From Bordetella parapertussis (lineage in GTDB: Bacteria; Pseudomonadota; Gammaproteobacteria; Burkholderiales; SG8-41), in assembly GCA_945870465.1 (NCBI GenBank), contig CAMBSS010000038.1, positions 1 through 28,776 on the forward strand: DNA of 28,776 nucleotides, written 5' to 3'. Each line of letters opens with the position of its first letter. Position 1 is the stretch's first letter. This document shows positions 7,743-18,676 of the stretch, piece after piece. The notes under the pieces are model-generated. The model was given only the letters and a program-made list of their open reading frames with translations. It was not told where the DNA came from and made no database searches. The position numbers were made by a program, and so were the translations under genes.

Positions 7743-9032
7743 TCAGCGCCGTTGATTCTGCATCGCGCGATGTCCGATATCGCGGCGCATCTGCATGCCG
7801 TCGAAGCGTATCGGTTCGGCGATTTCGTAGGCGCGGCGTTGCGCCGTCTTAACGTTGTGGCCCAGCGCCGTCACGCACAGCACGCGGCCGCCGCTGGCCA
7901 CGACCGTCTTGCCGTTCAGCGCAGTGCCCGAATGGAATACGCGATAGTCGTCGCCCGCAGCGGCGTTTACCGGCGGCAACCCCGTGATGGCATCGCCTTT
8001 GCGCGGCGCATCCGGATAACCGTGGGCGGCCATCACCACACCGAGTGCTGCGCGTGGGTCCCACTCGACGTCGATTTTGTCGAGCGTGCCGGCGAGCGCG
8101 TGGTCAAGCAGCGTCAGCAAATCGCTTTTAAGGCGCAGGATGATGGGCTGGGTCTCCGGGTCGCCGAGACGGCAGTTGAATTCGACGACCTGCACCTGCC
8201 CGCCTTTGCCTATCATCAGGCCCGCGTAGAGAAAACCGACGAACGGCGTGCCGTCCTGTTCCATGCCGGCGATGGCGGGATTGATGACTTCGCGCATGAC
8301 TTTCGCGTGCACGCTGGGTGTCACCACCGGCGCCGGGGAGTACGCGCCCATGCCGCCGGTATTGGGGCCGACGTCGCCGTCGCGCAGGCGCTTGTGGTCC
8401 TGGCTGGTGGCGAGTGCGAGCGCGTGGCGGCCATCGACCATGACAATGAAGCTCGCTTCCTCGCCGTCGAGAAAATCCTCGATCACGACGCGGCTGCCGG
8501 CGCTGCCCATTTTGTTGTCGATCAGCATCATGTCGATGGCGGCATGCGCTTCGTCAAGATTGGCGGCAACGACCACGCCCTTGCCCGCCGCCAGGCCGTC
8601 GGCCTTGATGACGATGGGTGCACCGCGTTCGTCCACATACTGATGCGCGGCCTTGGCATCGGTGAAAGTCTGGTAGCCCGCGGTCGGAATGCAATGGCGC
8701 TGCATGAACGCTTTGGCAAAATCCTTGGAGCTTTCGAGTTGCGCCGCCCGCTGCGTCGGGCCGAATATCCTGAGGCCCGCCGCCTGGAATGCATCGACTA
8801 TGCCGGCGGCCAGCGGCGCTTCCGGGCCGACCACCGTCAGCGCGATCGGCTCCTTGCGCGCGAACTCGACGAGTTTGGTGTGATCGGTAATATCGACGTT
8901 CTCGACGCCGTCTTCGAGCGCAGTGCCGGCATTGCCCGGCGCGACATACACTTTGGATACGCGCGGCGACTTCGCGAGCTTCCACGCCAATGCATGCTCG
9001 CGACCGCCGCCGCCTATGACCATTAGCTTCAT
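7743..9032 (-). CDS. purD: Phosphoribosylamine-glycine ligase PurD
   Basis: A 429-residue GAR synthetase, the same length as the E. coli enzyme. It joins 5-phosphoribosylamine to glycine using ATP, the second step of de novo purine synthesis. The N-terminus [19 protein letters not shown] carries the GGGGREHA signature at about 7-14. The ATP-grasp core includes [13 protein letters not shown] and [11 protein letters not shown], followed by [14 protein letters not shown] and the metal-site segment [12 protein letters not shown]. The start ATG at 9032 is 16 bp after the purH stop, so translation is probably coupled, as in the classical purHD arrangement. All key motifs are intact. Confidence 0.97.
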   Translation of the reverse strand: MKLMVIGGGGREHALAWKLAKSPRVSKVYVAPGNAGTALEDGVENVDITDHTKLVEFARKEPIALTVVGPEAPLAAGIVDAFQAAGLRIFGPTQRAAQLESSKDFAKAFMQRHCIPTAGYQTFTDAKAAHQYVDERGAPIVIKADGLAAGKGVVVAANLDEAHAAIDMMLIDNKMGSAGSRVVIEDFLDGEEASFIVMVDGRHALALATSQDHKRLRDGDVGPNTGGMGAYSPAPVVTPSVHAKVMREVINPAIAGMEQDGTPFVGFLYAGLMIGKGGQVQVVEFNCRLGDPETQPIILRLKSDLLTLLDHALAGTLDKIDVEWDPRAALGVVMAAHGYPDAPRKGDAITGLPPVNAAAGDDYRVFHSGTALNGKTVVASGGRVLCVTALGHNVKTAQRRAYEIAEPIRFDGMQMRRDIGHRAMQNQRR

Positions 9033-9048
9033 CTCGGCTTAACGCGCG

Positions 9049-10611
9049 TCAGTGCCGGAAGTGGCGGTGGCCGGTGAAGACCATCGCGATGCCGCGTTCG
9101 TCGCCGGCGGCGATGACTTCCGCGTCGCGCAGGCTACCGCCGGGCTGGATCACCGCGACCGCGCCCGCCTCGGCGACGACGTCGAGGCCGTCGCGAAACG
9201 GAAAAAACGCGTCCGACGCCACTACTGAACCGGCGAGAGTCAGATTGGCGTTCTGCGCCTTGATGGCGGCGATGCGCGCCGAATCGACGCGGCTCATCTG
9301 GCCCGCACCCACGCCCAGCGTGCGGCCCTTGCCGCAAAACACGATGGCATTCGATTTCACGAACTTGGCGACGCGCCACGCGAACAGCAGGTCTTCCTGT
9401 TGCTGCGGCGTAGGCTGCACCCTGCTGACGATTTTGAGATCGGCGGCGCTGATATGAAAGTTGTCGGTTGTCTGCGCAAGCAACCCGCCGCCGACGCGTT
9501 TCATCTCGTACGCATTGGCGCCGTCCGCCAGCGGGACTTCCAGCACTCGCACGTTTTCTTTCTTGGCGAGTGCCGCGCGCGCGCCAGCTGAAACCTGTGG
9601 TGCGATCAGCACTTCGACAAACTGCTCGGCCACCGCGGCGACAGTCGCCGCATCGAGCTCGCGATTGAACGCGATGATGCCGCCGAACGCCGAGGTCGGA
9701 TCGGTGGCAAAAGCCGCGCGATAAGCATCCAGCGTACTGCCGGCGACCGCGACGCCGCACGGATTCGCATGCTTGATGATCACGCACGCCGGTTGTTCGA
9801 ATGTCTTTACGCACTCCCACGCCGCGTCAGCGTCGGCGATATTGTTATATGAGAGTTCCTTGCCCTGCAGCTGCACGTAGCGCGCGAGGCTGCCCGGCGC
9901 GGGCTCGAGGTCGCGGTAGAAAGCCGCGTTCTGATGCGGGTTTTCGCCATAACGCAGCGTTTGCGCCAGCTCGAAATTCAGATTGAGACGTTGCGGGAAA
10001 GCGGCGCGCGCGCCGTCCGTGCCCAGCGCGGTCAGGTAATTGCTGATCGCGCCATCGTAGGCTGCCGTGTGCGAAAAAGCTTTTTGCGCCAGCCTGAAGC
10101 GGGTCGTCTCGCCGACCGCGCCGTTGGCTGCGCGCATTTCGCCCAATATTGCAGCGTAGTCGGCGGGATCGGTCACTACCGCAACGTGCGCGTGGTTCTT
10201 GCCCGCGCTGCGCACCATCGCCGGCCCGCCGATATCGATATTTTCGATCGCTTCGTCCAGCGTACAGCCGGCGCGGGCGACGGTCTGGCTAAAGGGATAG
10301 AGATTGACGACCACCAGGTCGATAGGCGCGATACCGGCGCTTTTGATCGCCTCGACATGCGCGGGAACGTCGCGCCGCACGAGTATGCCGCCGTGAACTT
10401 TCGGGTGCAGGGTTTTGACGCGGCCGTCGAGCATCTCCGGAAAACCGGTATGGTCAGACACCTCGGTGACGCTGATCCCGCTGTCGCGCAGCAGTTTGGC
10501 GGTGCCGCCGGTCGACAGCATCGCGACGCCGAAACTGGCGAGGCCGCGCGCGAACTCGATGAGACCGGTTTTGTCGGAAACGCTTAGTAGCGCGGTCTTG
10601 ATGACGGACAT
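9049..10611 (-). CDS. purH: Bifunctional AICAR formyltransferase/IMP cyclohydrolase PurH
   Basis: A 520-residue enzyme for the last two steps to IMP: formylation of AICAR with 10-formyl-THF, then ring closure. The N-terminal MGS-like cyclohydrolase domain (about 1-150) shows [18 protein letters not shown], the [13 protein letters not shown] loop and NLYPF. The C-terminal transformylase domain carries [13 protein letters not shown] (220-232) and the catalytic K280-H281 pair in KHANPCGVA. The gene precedes purD by 16 bp. Its upstream 105 bp up to fis holds a palindromic tandem repeat and no recognisable ribosome site (a run of C and G directly precedes the ATG), so expression may rely on the dusB-fis transcript or on a promoter I cannot identify. 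Confidence 0.97.
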   Translation of the reverse strand: MSVIKTALLSVSDKTGLIEFARGLASFGVAMLSTGGTAKLLRDSGISVTEVSDHTGFPEMLDGRVKTLHPKVHGGILVRRDVPAHVEAIKSAGIAPIDLVVVNLYPFSQTVARAGCTLDEAIENIDIGGPAMVRSAGKNHAHVAVVTDPADYAAILGEMRAANGAVGETTRFRLAQKAFSHTAAYDGAISNYLTALGTDGARAAFPQRLNLNFELAQTLRYGENPHQNAAFYRDLEPAPGSLARYVQLQGKELSYNNIADADAAWECVKTFEQPACVIIKHANPCGVAVAGSTLDAYRAAFATDPTSAFGGIIAFNRELDAATVAAVAEQFVEVLIAPQVSAGARAALAKKENVRVLEVPLADGANAYEMKRVGGGLLAQTTDNFHISAADLKIVSRVQPTPQQQEDLLFAWRVAKFVKSNAIVFCGKGRTLGVGAGQMSRVDSARIAAIKAQNANLTLAGSVVASDAFFPFRDGLDVVAEAGAVAVIQPGGSLRDAEVIAAGDERGIAMVFTGHRHFRH

Positions 10612-10627
10612 GGGGCGGGGGAAATGC

Positions 10628-10712
10628 AGGATTCAGGATTCAGGATTCGGGATTCGGGATGCAGAAAATATCCGGCATTACCACTGTGCACGGCACCGAA
10701 TCCTGAATCCCG
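10628..10712. repeat. Short tandem RGGATTC repeat with an inverted copy
   Basis: Four consecutive 7-bp units of the form (A/G)GGATTC occupy 10628-10655, followed by a partial fifth (10656-10660). After a 37-bp spacer, the complementary arm at 10698-10712 carries two inverted units (GAATCCTGAATCCCG). The arms can fold into an imperfect hairpin. The element fills most of the purH-fis gap and ends only 4 bp from the fis stop codon. Similar GGGATTCGGGATTC-type arrays are scattered in the intergenic DNA of several beta- and gammaproteobacteria (recalled, not checked). In the minus-strand transcript it would form a stem between fis and purH. Confidence 0.75.
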
Positions 10713-10716
10713 ATGC

Positions 10717-10959
10717 CTAGCTTTTAATTCCGTGCGCCTTCATTTTCTTGCGCAGCGTGTTGCGGTTGATCCCCAGCACCTGCGCGGCATGCGACTGGTT
10801 ACCGCGCAGTTTATGCAACACCGATTCGAGCAGCGGCTTTTCGACACTGTTGATTACCATGTCGTAAACGCCGCGCGCCTTCTCCCCATCCAGGTCCTTG
10901 AAATAGCCGTCGATCGCCTTGCGCACGAAACGGGCCATTTCATTCTCGTTCATCATCAT
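10717..10959 (-). CDS. fis: Fis-family nucleoid-associated DNA-binding protein
   Basis: An 80-residue protein matching the C-terminal two thirds of E. coli Fis (98 residues). The helix-turn-helix is at about 55-78 (NQSHAAQVLGINRNTLRKKM), preceded by the dimerisation helices LLESVLHKLRG. Fis bends DNA and modulates transcription of growth-related genes and recombination. The ATG at 10957-10959 overlaps the dusB TGA (ATGA), so the two are translationally coupled, as in the dusB-fis operon of enterobacteria. Additional in-frame ATGs at the second and third codons make the exact start uncertain by two residues. The short N-terminus lacks most of the beta-hairpin arm used for Hin/Gin activation in E. 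coli; short forms are common outside enterics. Confidence 0.93.
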   Translation of the reverse strand: MMMNENEMARFVRKAIDGYFKDLDGEKARGVYDMVINSVEKPLLESVLHKLRGNQSHAAQVLGINRNTLRKKMKAHGIKS

Positions 10960-11963
10960 GCTGCGAGTTCCTCAACATAAATAAGCCGCTGGCTCTGGCT
11001 GGCCAGTTCCCCGAAAAATTCGTCGACCGCCGCCATTTGCTCGGCGCAGGTCTGCAGTTGGTTCATCGCATGGCGAAACGCCGCCGAACCGGCGAGCCCC
11101 TTGGTGTACCAGGAGATGTGCTTGCGCGCCATGCGGACACCGGTGTATTCGCCGTAGAAAGCGTAGAGGTCGTGCAGGTGCGCGACCAGCACGCGATGAA
11201 TTTCCTCGACTTCCGGCGGCGGCAGGTGCGCGCCAGTCTCGAGAAAATGCTCGATCTCGCGGAAGATCCACGGCCGGCCTTGTGCTGCGCGGCCTATCAT
11301 GACCGCGTCGGCGCCGGTATACGCGAGTACGTGTTTGGCTTTTTCCGGCGTGGTGATGTCGCCATTGGCAATCACTGGAATATTCACCGCGGCTTTGACG
11401 GCGGCAATGGTGTCGTATTCGGCATCGCCGGTGTAGGCGCAGGCGCGCGTGCGCCCGTGCACCGCCAACAACTGTATGCCCGCGCTTTCGGCAAGCCGGG
11501 CAACGGCCACCGCGTTGCGGTTGCCGCGGTCCCACCCGGTGCGTATCTTGAGCGTGACGGGAACGTTCACGGCGCGCACCACCGCTTCGACGATGCGTTT
11601 GACCAGCGGCTCGTTCTGCAGCAGCGCCGAGCCCGCCATCACGTTGCAGACTTTCTTCGCCGGACAGCCCATGTTGATGTCGATGATCTGCGCGCCCTGA
11701 TCGACGTTGTAGCGCGCCGCCTCGGCCATCATGGCAGGATCGGCGCCCGCGATCTGCACCGAGATCGGATCGACTTCGCCTTCGTGATTGGCGCGGCGGC
11801 GCGTTTTCTCGCTGCCCCACAGCAATGAATTGCTGGCGACCATTTCAGACACCGCCATGCCCGCGCCCATCTGCTTGCACAACTGGCGAAACGGCCGGTC
11901 GGTAACGCCGGCCATCGGCGCGACGACCAGATTATTTTTCAGTTGATAGGGGCCGACGCGCAT
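10956..11963 (-). CDS. dusB: tRNA-dihydrouridine synthase DusB
   Basis: A 335-residue flavoenzyme that reduces specific uridines in tRNA to dihydrouridine with NADPH. The FMN-binding TIM barrel begins with LVVAPMAGVTDRPFR (12-26). The catalytic cysteine is Cys100 in INMGCPAKKV, the expected position for DusB. Further family motifs are GSALLQ, VTLKIRTGWD, the HGRTR segment, NGDI and MIGRAAQGRPWIF. The helical C-terminal tRNA-binding domain follows to residue 335. It is the first gene of a probable dusB-fis(-purH-purD-hemF) transcript and overlaps fis by 4 bp. A 99-bp gap separates it from ubiH upstream. Confidence 0.96.
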   Translation of the reverse strand: MRVGPYQLKNNLVVAPMAGVTDRPFRQLCKQMGAGMAVSEMVASNSLLWGSEKTRRRANHEGEVDPISVQIAGADPAMMAEAARYNVDQGAQIIDINMGCPAKKVCNVMAGSALLQNEPLVKRIVEAVVRAVNVPVTLKIRTGWDRGNRNAVAVARLAESAGIQLLAVHGRTRACAYTGDAEYDTIAAVKAAVNIPVIANGDITTPEKAKHVLAYTGADAVMIGRAAQGRPWIFREIEHFLETGAHLPPPEVEEIHRVLVAHLHDLYAFYGEYTGVRMARKHISWYTKGLAGSAAFRHAMNQLQTCAEQMAAVDEFFGELASQSQRLIYVEELAA

Positions 11964-12012
11964 GGAGAGGATGAATTTTTTTGGCGCTGCAGGAATTCAG
12001 GGAAAGGGCGTA

Positions 12013-12041
12013 ATTGTAATCGCCTCAAAGCTGCAAGAAAA
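12013..12041 (-). promoter_or_regulatory. Possible promoter upstream of dusB
   Basis: In the 99-bp gap upstream of dusB, the minus strand contains TACAAT (12013-12018), five of six matches to a -10 box. A weak T-rich -35 hexamer lies 16-17 bp upstream of it. Transcription would begin near 12006 and leave a leader of about 43 nt before the dusB ATG. The -35 match is poor, so this is a guess supported mainly by the -10 and by the size of the gap. Confidence 0.3.
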
Positions 12042-12062
12042 GCGGCATATGCAACTATTTGC

Positions 12063-13211
12063 TCAGCCGCGCGCACCAAACATCATTCGACGCACCAGAA
12101 AATTTTTCGCGGGCGGAATGCTGCTCAAAGCGGCGAGCCCGGCGCCGCACAACCGATCGATTATCGGGATGTTGTTGGAAAACAACCGGATCAGCGTATC
12201 AGTGAACAAAATGGTCGCGGTTCGATCAAAACGCCGTTCTGAGAAATAAGCATTCAATGTCGCGCGATTGCCGGGATCGCAGGCATCGCGCACCGTCTGC
12301 GCCAGTTCCCACGCATCGCGCAAACCGAGATTGAAACCCTGACCTGCGACCGGATGCAAGGATTGTGCCGCATTGCCGACCAGCACCACGCGCGGCGCAA
12401 GCGGCCGCCGCGCCTGTCTCAACATCAAAGGAAATACCTGCCGCGCGCCGCGCAAACTGAATGTGCCGAGCGTTGCGCCGAATACCGCGCGCAATTCCAC
12501 GCAAAAATCGGCGTCGTTGAGCGCCTCCAGCGCATTCGCGCGGTCGGGCTGCGCGGTCCACACCAGAGACCAGCCGCGATGCGTAGGCAAGAGCGCAAGC
12601 GGGCCGTGGGGCGTAAATCGCTCGAAAGCACGGTTTTGGTGCGACTCTTCGCTGATGACTTCGCAGACCAGCGCCGACTGCCGGTAATCACGCTCTTCAA
12701 CGCGCGCCAGTTGCAGTCCGTCTGCGCCGTCGGCCAGCGCGACCAATCGCGTGTGAAATTGCCGTGTCATTCCGCCGCACTCGACGCCAACGATCGCCTC
12801 ATCGGCATTGCTCGTGAACTCACGCGCGCTGCAGCCGTTCATCACTTCCACCGTGCTGCCGGCGACTGCGTCAGCCAGCGCGCGTTGCAACGCGACGTAG
12901 CTCACCACATAACCGAGCGCCGGCACCCGTGCGTCAGCCGCGCTTAATTCGACGCGGCCAAAACGCTGCTGTTGGGAAACAACGATATTGTGTATGGGCG
13001 TGACGTCAGCGAGCGCTTGCCACGCACCGAGCCGCTCCATGACTAGGCGGCTGCCATGCGACAGCGCGATGACCCGCGCGTCTTCGACCGCAGCGTCGCG
13101 CGGCCGTGCTTCGAGCAGGGCTATGCGGTGGCCGCTCTCGCGCAAACCCAGCGCCAGCGCGGCGCCGACCGGACCACCGCCGGCAATGACGATGTCGTAG
13201 TCGTCAGCCAT
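12063..13211 (-). CDS. ubiH: UbiH-type FAD-dependent ubiquinone biosynthesis hydroxylase
   Basis: A 382-residue flavoprotein monooxygenase of the UbiH/UbiF/VisC family, which hydroxylates the ring of ubiquinone intermediates using O2 and NADPH. The FAD-binding GGGPVG is at 11-16 in DYDIVIAGGGPVGAALAL. A middle motif ERFTPHGPLALLPT and the second FAD motif VLVGNAAQSLHPVAGQGFNL near the C-terminal third are also present. The RAFERFTPHGPLA segment resembles E. coli UbiH more than UbiF or UbiI, and the adjacent pepP repeats the enterobacterial pepP-ubiH order. The gene is 20 bp downstream of pepP on the same strand. Which ring carbon it acts on cannot be settled from sequence, because betaproteobacterial Ubi hydroxylases vary in specificity. 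Confidence 0.85.
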   Translation of the reverse strand: MADDYDIVIAGGGPVGAALALGLRESGHRIALLEARPRDAAVEDARVIALSHGSRLVMERLGAWQALADVTPIHNIVVSQQQRFGRVELSAADARVPALGYVVSYVALQRALADAVAGSTVEVMNGCSAREFTSNADEAIVGVECGGMTRQFHTRLVALADGADGLQLARVEERDYRQSALVCEVISEESHQNRAFERFTPHGPLALLPTHRGWSLVWTAQPDRANALEALNDADFCVELRAVFGATLGTFSLRGARQVFPLMLRQARRPLAPRVVLVGNAAQSLHPVAGQGFNLGLRDAWELAQTVRDACDPGNRATLNAYFSERRFDRTATILFTDTLIRLFSNNIPIIDRLCGAGLAALSSIPPAKNFLVRRMMFGARG

Positions 13212-13231
13212 GCATCAAGGCATCGTTACCG

Positions 13232-14554
13232 TCAGCCACGCATCAATGCTTCGATGTCGGCGACCGTTTTGGGCGCCGCCAGCGTCAGCACTTCGTTGCC
13301 CTTCGCAGTGACCGCCACATCATCCTCGATGCGGATGCCGATATTGGCGAAATGAGCGGGGACGCCTGCGCCAGGACGTATATAGCATCCGGGCTCCACG
13401 GTCAGCGCCATACCAGGTTCGAGTTTGCGCCATGCGCCATCGCGCTTGTAGTCGCCCGCGTCATGCACGTCGAGACCCAGCCAGTGTCCCGTGCGGTGCA
13501 TGTAGAACTGCCGGTAATCGCCGCTTTCTATCACCTTGTCGACGCTGCCCTTACACAGGCCGAACTCGATCAGCCCCTGCGCCAGCACGCGCACTGCCGC
13601 GTCGTGCGGTGCGTTCCATGACGCTCCCGGCACGACCTCGGCTATCGCCGCCGCCTGCGCTGCCAGCACCAGTTGATAGATATCGCGCTGTGCCGCGCTG
13701 AACTTGCCATTGACGGGAAAAGTGCGGGTGATGTCGGACGCATACCCGTCGAGTTCGCAGCCGGCGTCGATCAACAGCAGCTCCCCGGAGTTGAGCCGCG
13801 CATCGTTTTGCACGTAATGCAGCACGCAGGCATTCGCGCCGCCGGCCACGATCGACGTATAGGCCGGCGCCTGCGCGCCGCCGTGGCGAAATTCGTGCAG
13901 CAACTCGGCTTCGATTTCGTATTCGGCGCGGCCCGGCGCCGCCGCGCGCATCGCGCGTTTGTGCGCGCTAGTCGAGATCTGCGCGGCGCGGCGCATGACA
14001 TCCAGTTCGTGCGCATCCTTGACCAGCCGCATGTCGTCGAGCACGGTGCGCACGTCGGAAATCGCGGCGGGCGCGGCCACACCATTGCGCACCTGGGCAC
14101 GCACCGCGTTAAGCCAACCCAGCACCCGCGCATCCCACGGCTCGTCGCTGCCGAGGTGACAACACAGCTGCGGCTGATTGGCCAGCAGATCCGGCATGCG
14201 CGCATCGAGCTCGCCTACCGGATGGCTTTCGTCGAAGCCGAATACCTCGCGCGCTTGCTGCGGACCGTACCGAAATCCATCCCAGATTTCGCGTTCGACA
14301 TCCTTGTCGCGGCAAAACAGCACACTCTTCGGCTGGTCTCCCGCGATTACCACCAGCACGGCCTCGGGCTCGATAAAACCGGTCAGATAATAAAAATAGC
14401 TGTCGTAGCGGTAGGGATAATGCGAATCGCGGTTGCGCGCGCGTTCTGGCGCCGTCGGGATGATGGCAATACCGCGCTTGATGCGCGCGGCAAGACGCGC
14501 GCGCCGTTCGGCGTAAACCGGCGCCATGCGCGCAATAATGGGGAGATCGGTCAT
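13232..14554 (-). CDS. pepP: Xaa-Pro aminopeptidase PepP
   Basis: A 440-residue cytosolic dimanganese peptidase that releases N-terminal residues preceding proline. All five metal ligands are present at nearly the E. coli spacing: Asp263 and Asp274 (LLIDAGCELDGYASDITRTF), His357 (HRTGHWLGLDVHD), Glu387 (LTVEPGCYI) and Glu410 (GIRIEDD). The N-terminal domain shows SHYPYRYDSYFYYLTGF (44-60), another PepP hallmark. I chose ATG at 14554 (MTDLPIIARM); a longer frame to 14644 would add 30 low-complexity residues overlapping murU. It lies between murU (31 bp upstream) and ubiH (20 bp downstream), probably in one transcript. Confidence 0.96.
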   Translation of the reverse strand: MTDLPIIARMAPVYAERRARLAARIKRGIAIIPTAPERARNRDSHYPYRYDSYFYYLTGFIEPEAVLVVIAGDQPKSVLFCRDKDVEREIWDGFRYGPQQAREVFGFDESHPVGELDARMPDLLANQPQLCCHLGSDEPWDARVLGWLNAVRAQVRNGVAAPAAISDVRTVLDDMRLVKDAHELDVMRRAAQISTSAHKRAMRAAAPGRAEYEIEAELLHEFRHGGAQAPAYTSIVAGGANACVLHYVQNDARLNSGELLLIDAGCELDGYASDITRTFPVNGKFSAAQRDIYQLVLAAQAAAIAEVVPGASWNAPHDAAVRVLAQGLIEFGLCKGSVDKVIESGDYRQFYMHRTGHWLGLDVHDAGDYKRDGAWRKLEPGMALTVEPGCYIRPGAGVPAHFANIGIRIEDDVAVTAKGNEVLTLAAPKTVADIEALMRG

Positions 14555-14585
14555 GCGGGAATTATACGCCGCGCCGCCCCGCGCC

Positions 14586-16267
<1,682 letters not shown>

Positions 16268-16321
16268 TGCCTAATTCGGGAAAGTGTGCGATTTTATCAC
16301 TCCCTTCCTTTGATGCTGATA

Positions 16322-18655
16322 ATGAGCGTTTTTCGCCCCAAACCGATTGTGCTGTTGCTGCTTTGCGCATGGGATTGCGCCATGGCCGCCGACGACAGCG
16401 CGCTCGGCTTGAAGCCCGACGGCAGCGGACTGCAGTTGAAGCTGCAGCCCGCTTACATCCGCATTCCGCCGACCAATCGCGACGCGGTGCCGATATTTTT
16501 CGACGCCGACAACATCCAGGGCCACCACGAAGGCGAACTCGAAGCGGAAGGCACCGTGCGCCTGCGCAAGCGCGGCAAAGCGGTCTACGCGGACTGGCTG
16601 CGTTTCGACAAGCAGGACAATGAACTGCACGCGCGCGGCAGCGTGCGCCTCGAGCAGCGCGGCGACACCATCGACGGCACCGAGCTCAAATACAATCTGG
16701 ATACCGAGCGCGGCGCCATGGACAAGCCCAAGTACAGCGTGCAGGTCAACGCCACCAAGGGCCGCGGCGAAGGCGAGAAGCTGGTGTTCGAAGGCGAGAA
16801 CAAGTACCGCATGCTCGGCGGCAACTACACCTCGTGCGAAGTCGGCAATGACGACTGGTTCCTGCGCGCCAAGGATCTCGAAATCGACAAAACGCGCCAA
16901 ATCGGCACCGCGCGCAACGCTAGTGTCGAATTTCTCGGCGTACCCTTCCTGTATTCGCCGTACCTGAGTTTTTCGCTTGATCGCCAACGCAAATCGGGCT
17001 TCCTGTCGCCGACCTTCGGCGCCACCGGCAATTCGGGCACCGAATTCTCTATCCCTTATTACTGGAACATCGCGCCCAATCGCGATGCCACGTTCACGCC
17101 GCGGGTCATGTCCAAACGCGGCGCCATGCTGAACAGCGAGTTTCGCTATCTGGATTCCGCGTATAACGGCGAGTTCCGCTACGAAGTGCTGCCTACCGAC
17201 CGCGTCAAGGATGGCGCGAGCCGGTTTGCGACTTCAGTGCGGCACGAGCAGAATCTGGGCGGCGGTTGGAACGCCAACGTGAATGTGGCGAAAGTTTCCG
17301 ACAGCACTTACTTTACCGACCTGTCGACGCAGATTGCGGCAACATCCCAAGTCGTGCTGCCCCGCCACGGCGTGCTGGCCAAGGCCGGCAACTGGTGGAA
17401 CGACGGCACCTTCGGCTTTTCGGCGGCCGTGCAGCGCTGGCAAACCCTGCAGACCGATCCGTTGAATCCCGTAATACAACCGTATAACCGCAGCGCGCTG
17501 ACGCTGAACGCGACCAAGCAGAACCTGGGGCCGGCGGATTTCGATTTCTCCAGCAGCTTCACCGAGTTCACGCACCCGACGCTGGTCAACGGCAAGCGCG
17601 CCGTCGCCTATCCGAGTATCAGCGCGCCGCTGCAATCGTCATATGCCTACCTGACGCCGAAAATCGGCATGCACGTCACCCGCTACGACTTCGACCAGAC
17701 CAACGCGACGGTCAGCGACCAATCGCGGGCCGTGCCGATCAGCTCCATCGATACCGGCCTGCTGTTCGAGCGCAACATGACTCTGTCAGGGCAGAACATG
17801 CTGCAAACGCTCGAGCCCAAGCTCTATTACGTTTACATTCCAACGCACAATCAGAATCCGCTGCCGAATTTCGACAGCGGACTGCAAACGGTCAATTTCG
17901 CCACGCTGTTTTCGGAAAACCAGTTCAGCGGCAGCGACCGCATCAACGACGCCAATCAGGTCACGACCGGCATGACCTCGCGGCTGCTGCAGGAAAACGG
18001 CGTCGAGCGGCTGCGCGTCGGCCTCGTCGAGCGGTTTTATTTCAAGAGCCAGGAAGTCAAGCTGCCCGGCATCGCGGCACGCAACGATAACCGTTCCGAC
18101 CTGCTCGCCACGCTGAGCGGCACCATAGTCCCGCACTGGACGGCCGAGTTGGGCTGGCAGTACACGACCGCCGCGTCGCAGACACAACGCGCCAATGCAA
18201 ACGTGCGCTACGAACCGGAGCCGGGCAAGGTCGTCAATGTCGCCTACCGCTATACCAATGGCGCGCTGACGACGGCATCCGGCACGACCACTTTAATCGA
18301 TACCACCAACCCCTCGAACACCTTGCGCCAGGTCGATCTGTCCAGCCAATGGCCGCTGACCCGCCGCCTGAGTGCGGTTGCGCGATGGAATTACTCGATA
18401 GCGGACAGCCGGCTGCTCGAAGGGCTGGTCGGCCTTGAATACGATGGCGGATGCTGGGCGTTCCGCGTCGTCACCCACAGTTTTGCCACGACGGTCACGA
18501 CGACCGTCAATTCTTTTTTTATGCAGCTTGAATTGAACGGCGTATCCAAAATCGGCTCTAACCCGCTGGATCTGTTGCGCCGGAACATCGGCGGCTACTA
18601 TCGGGCGGCGGCACCTTCGGTGCGTCCCGGCGACGACGTTTTTCCGCCGCGCTAA
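16322..18655 (+). CDS. lptD: LPS-assembly outer-membrane protein LptD
   Basis: A roughly 777-residue protein that inserts lipopolysaccharide into the outer leaflet together with LptE. A signal peptide is visible: basic RPKP, hydrophobic core IVLLLLCAW, then AMA before ADD. The periplasmic OstA/LptA-like domain covers about 55-200 (IFFDADNIQGHHEGELEAEG onward); the rest is a beta-barrel of about 26 strands. Only two cysteines remain in the mature protein, Cys172 (YTSCEVGNDDW) and Cys711 (DGGCWAFRV), where E. coli has four. The start is uncertain: ATG 16322 gives the cleanest signal peptide; ATG 16313 or GTG 16286 extend it by 3 or 12 residues, and none has a strong ribosome site. surA follows 21 bp downstream. 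Confidence 0.95.
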   Translation: MSVFRPKPIVLLLLCAWDCAMAADDSALGLKPDGSGLQLKLQPAYIRIPPTNRDAVPIFFDADNIQGHHEGELEAEGTVRLRKRGKAVYADWLRFDKQDNELHARGSVRLEQRGDTIDGTELKYNLDTERGAMDKPKYSVQVNATKGRGEGEKLVFEGENKYRMLGGNYTSCEVGNDDWFLRAKDLEIDKTRQIGTARNASVEFLGVPFLYSPYLSFSLDRQRKSGFLSPTFGATGNSGTEFSIPYYWNIAPNRDATFTPRVMSKRGAMLNSEFRYLDSAYNGEFRYEVLPTDRVKDGASRFATSVRHEQNLGGGWNANVNVAKVSDSTYFTDLSTQIAATSQVVLPRHGVLAKAGNWWNDGTFGFSAAVQRWQTLQTDPLNPVIQPYNRSALTLNATKQNLGPADFDFSSSFTEFTHPTLVNGKRAVAYPSISAPLQSSYAYLTPKIGMHVTRYDFDQTNATVSDQSRAVPISSIDTGLLFERNMTLSGQNMLQTLEPKLYYVYIPTHNQNPLPNFDSGLQTVNFATLFSENQFSGSDRINDANQVTTGMTSRLLQENGVERLRVGLVERFYFKSQEVKLPGIAARNDNRSDLLATLSGTIVPHWTAELGWQYTTAASQTQRANANVRYEPEPGKVVNVAYRYTNGALTTASGTTTLIDTTNPSNTLRQVDLSSQWPLTRRLSAVARWNYSIADSRLLEGLVGLEYDGGCWAFRVVTHSFATTVTTTVNSFFMQLELNGVSKIGSNPLDLLRRNIGGYYRAAAPSVRPGDDVFPPR

Positions 18656-18676
18656 CTCGCACGGAGCAAGTCTGAT

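Noticed and set aside
6930..9026. A 698-codon plus-strand open frame opposite hemF and purD
   Set aside because: It is antisense to two well-conserved enzymes with intact motifs; its composition (many His, Arg, Ala, Asp) is the mirror of GC-rich codon usage, and it has no recognisable domain.
10628..10712. CRISPR array
   Set aside because: Units are 7 bp and directly adjacent with no spacers; no cas genes nearby.
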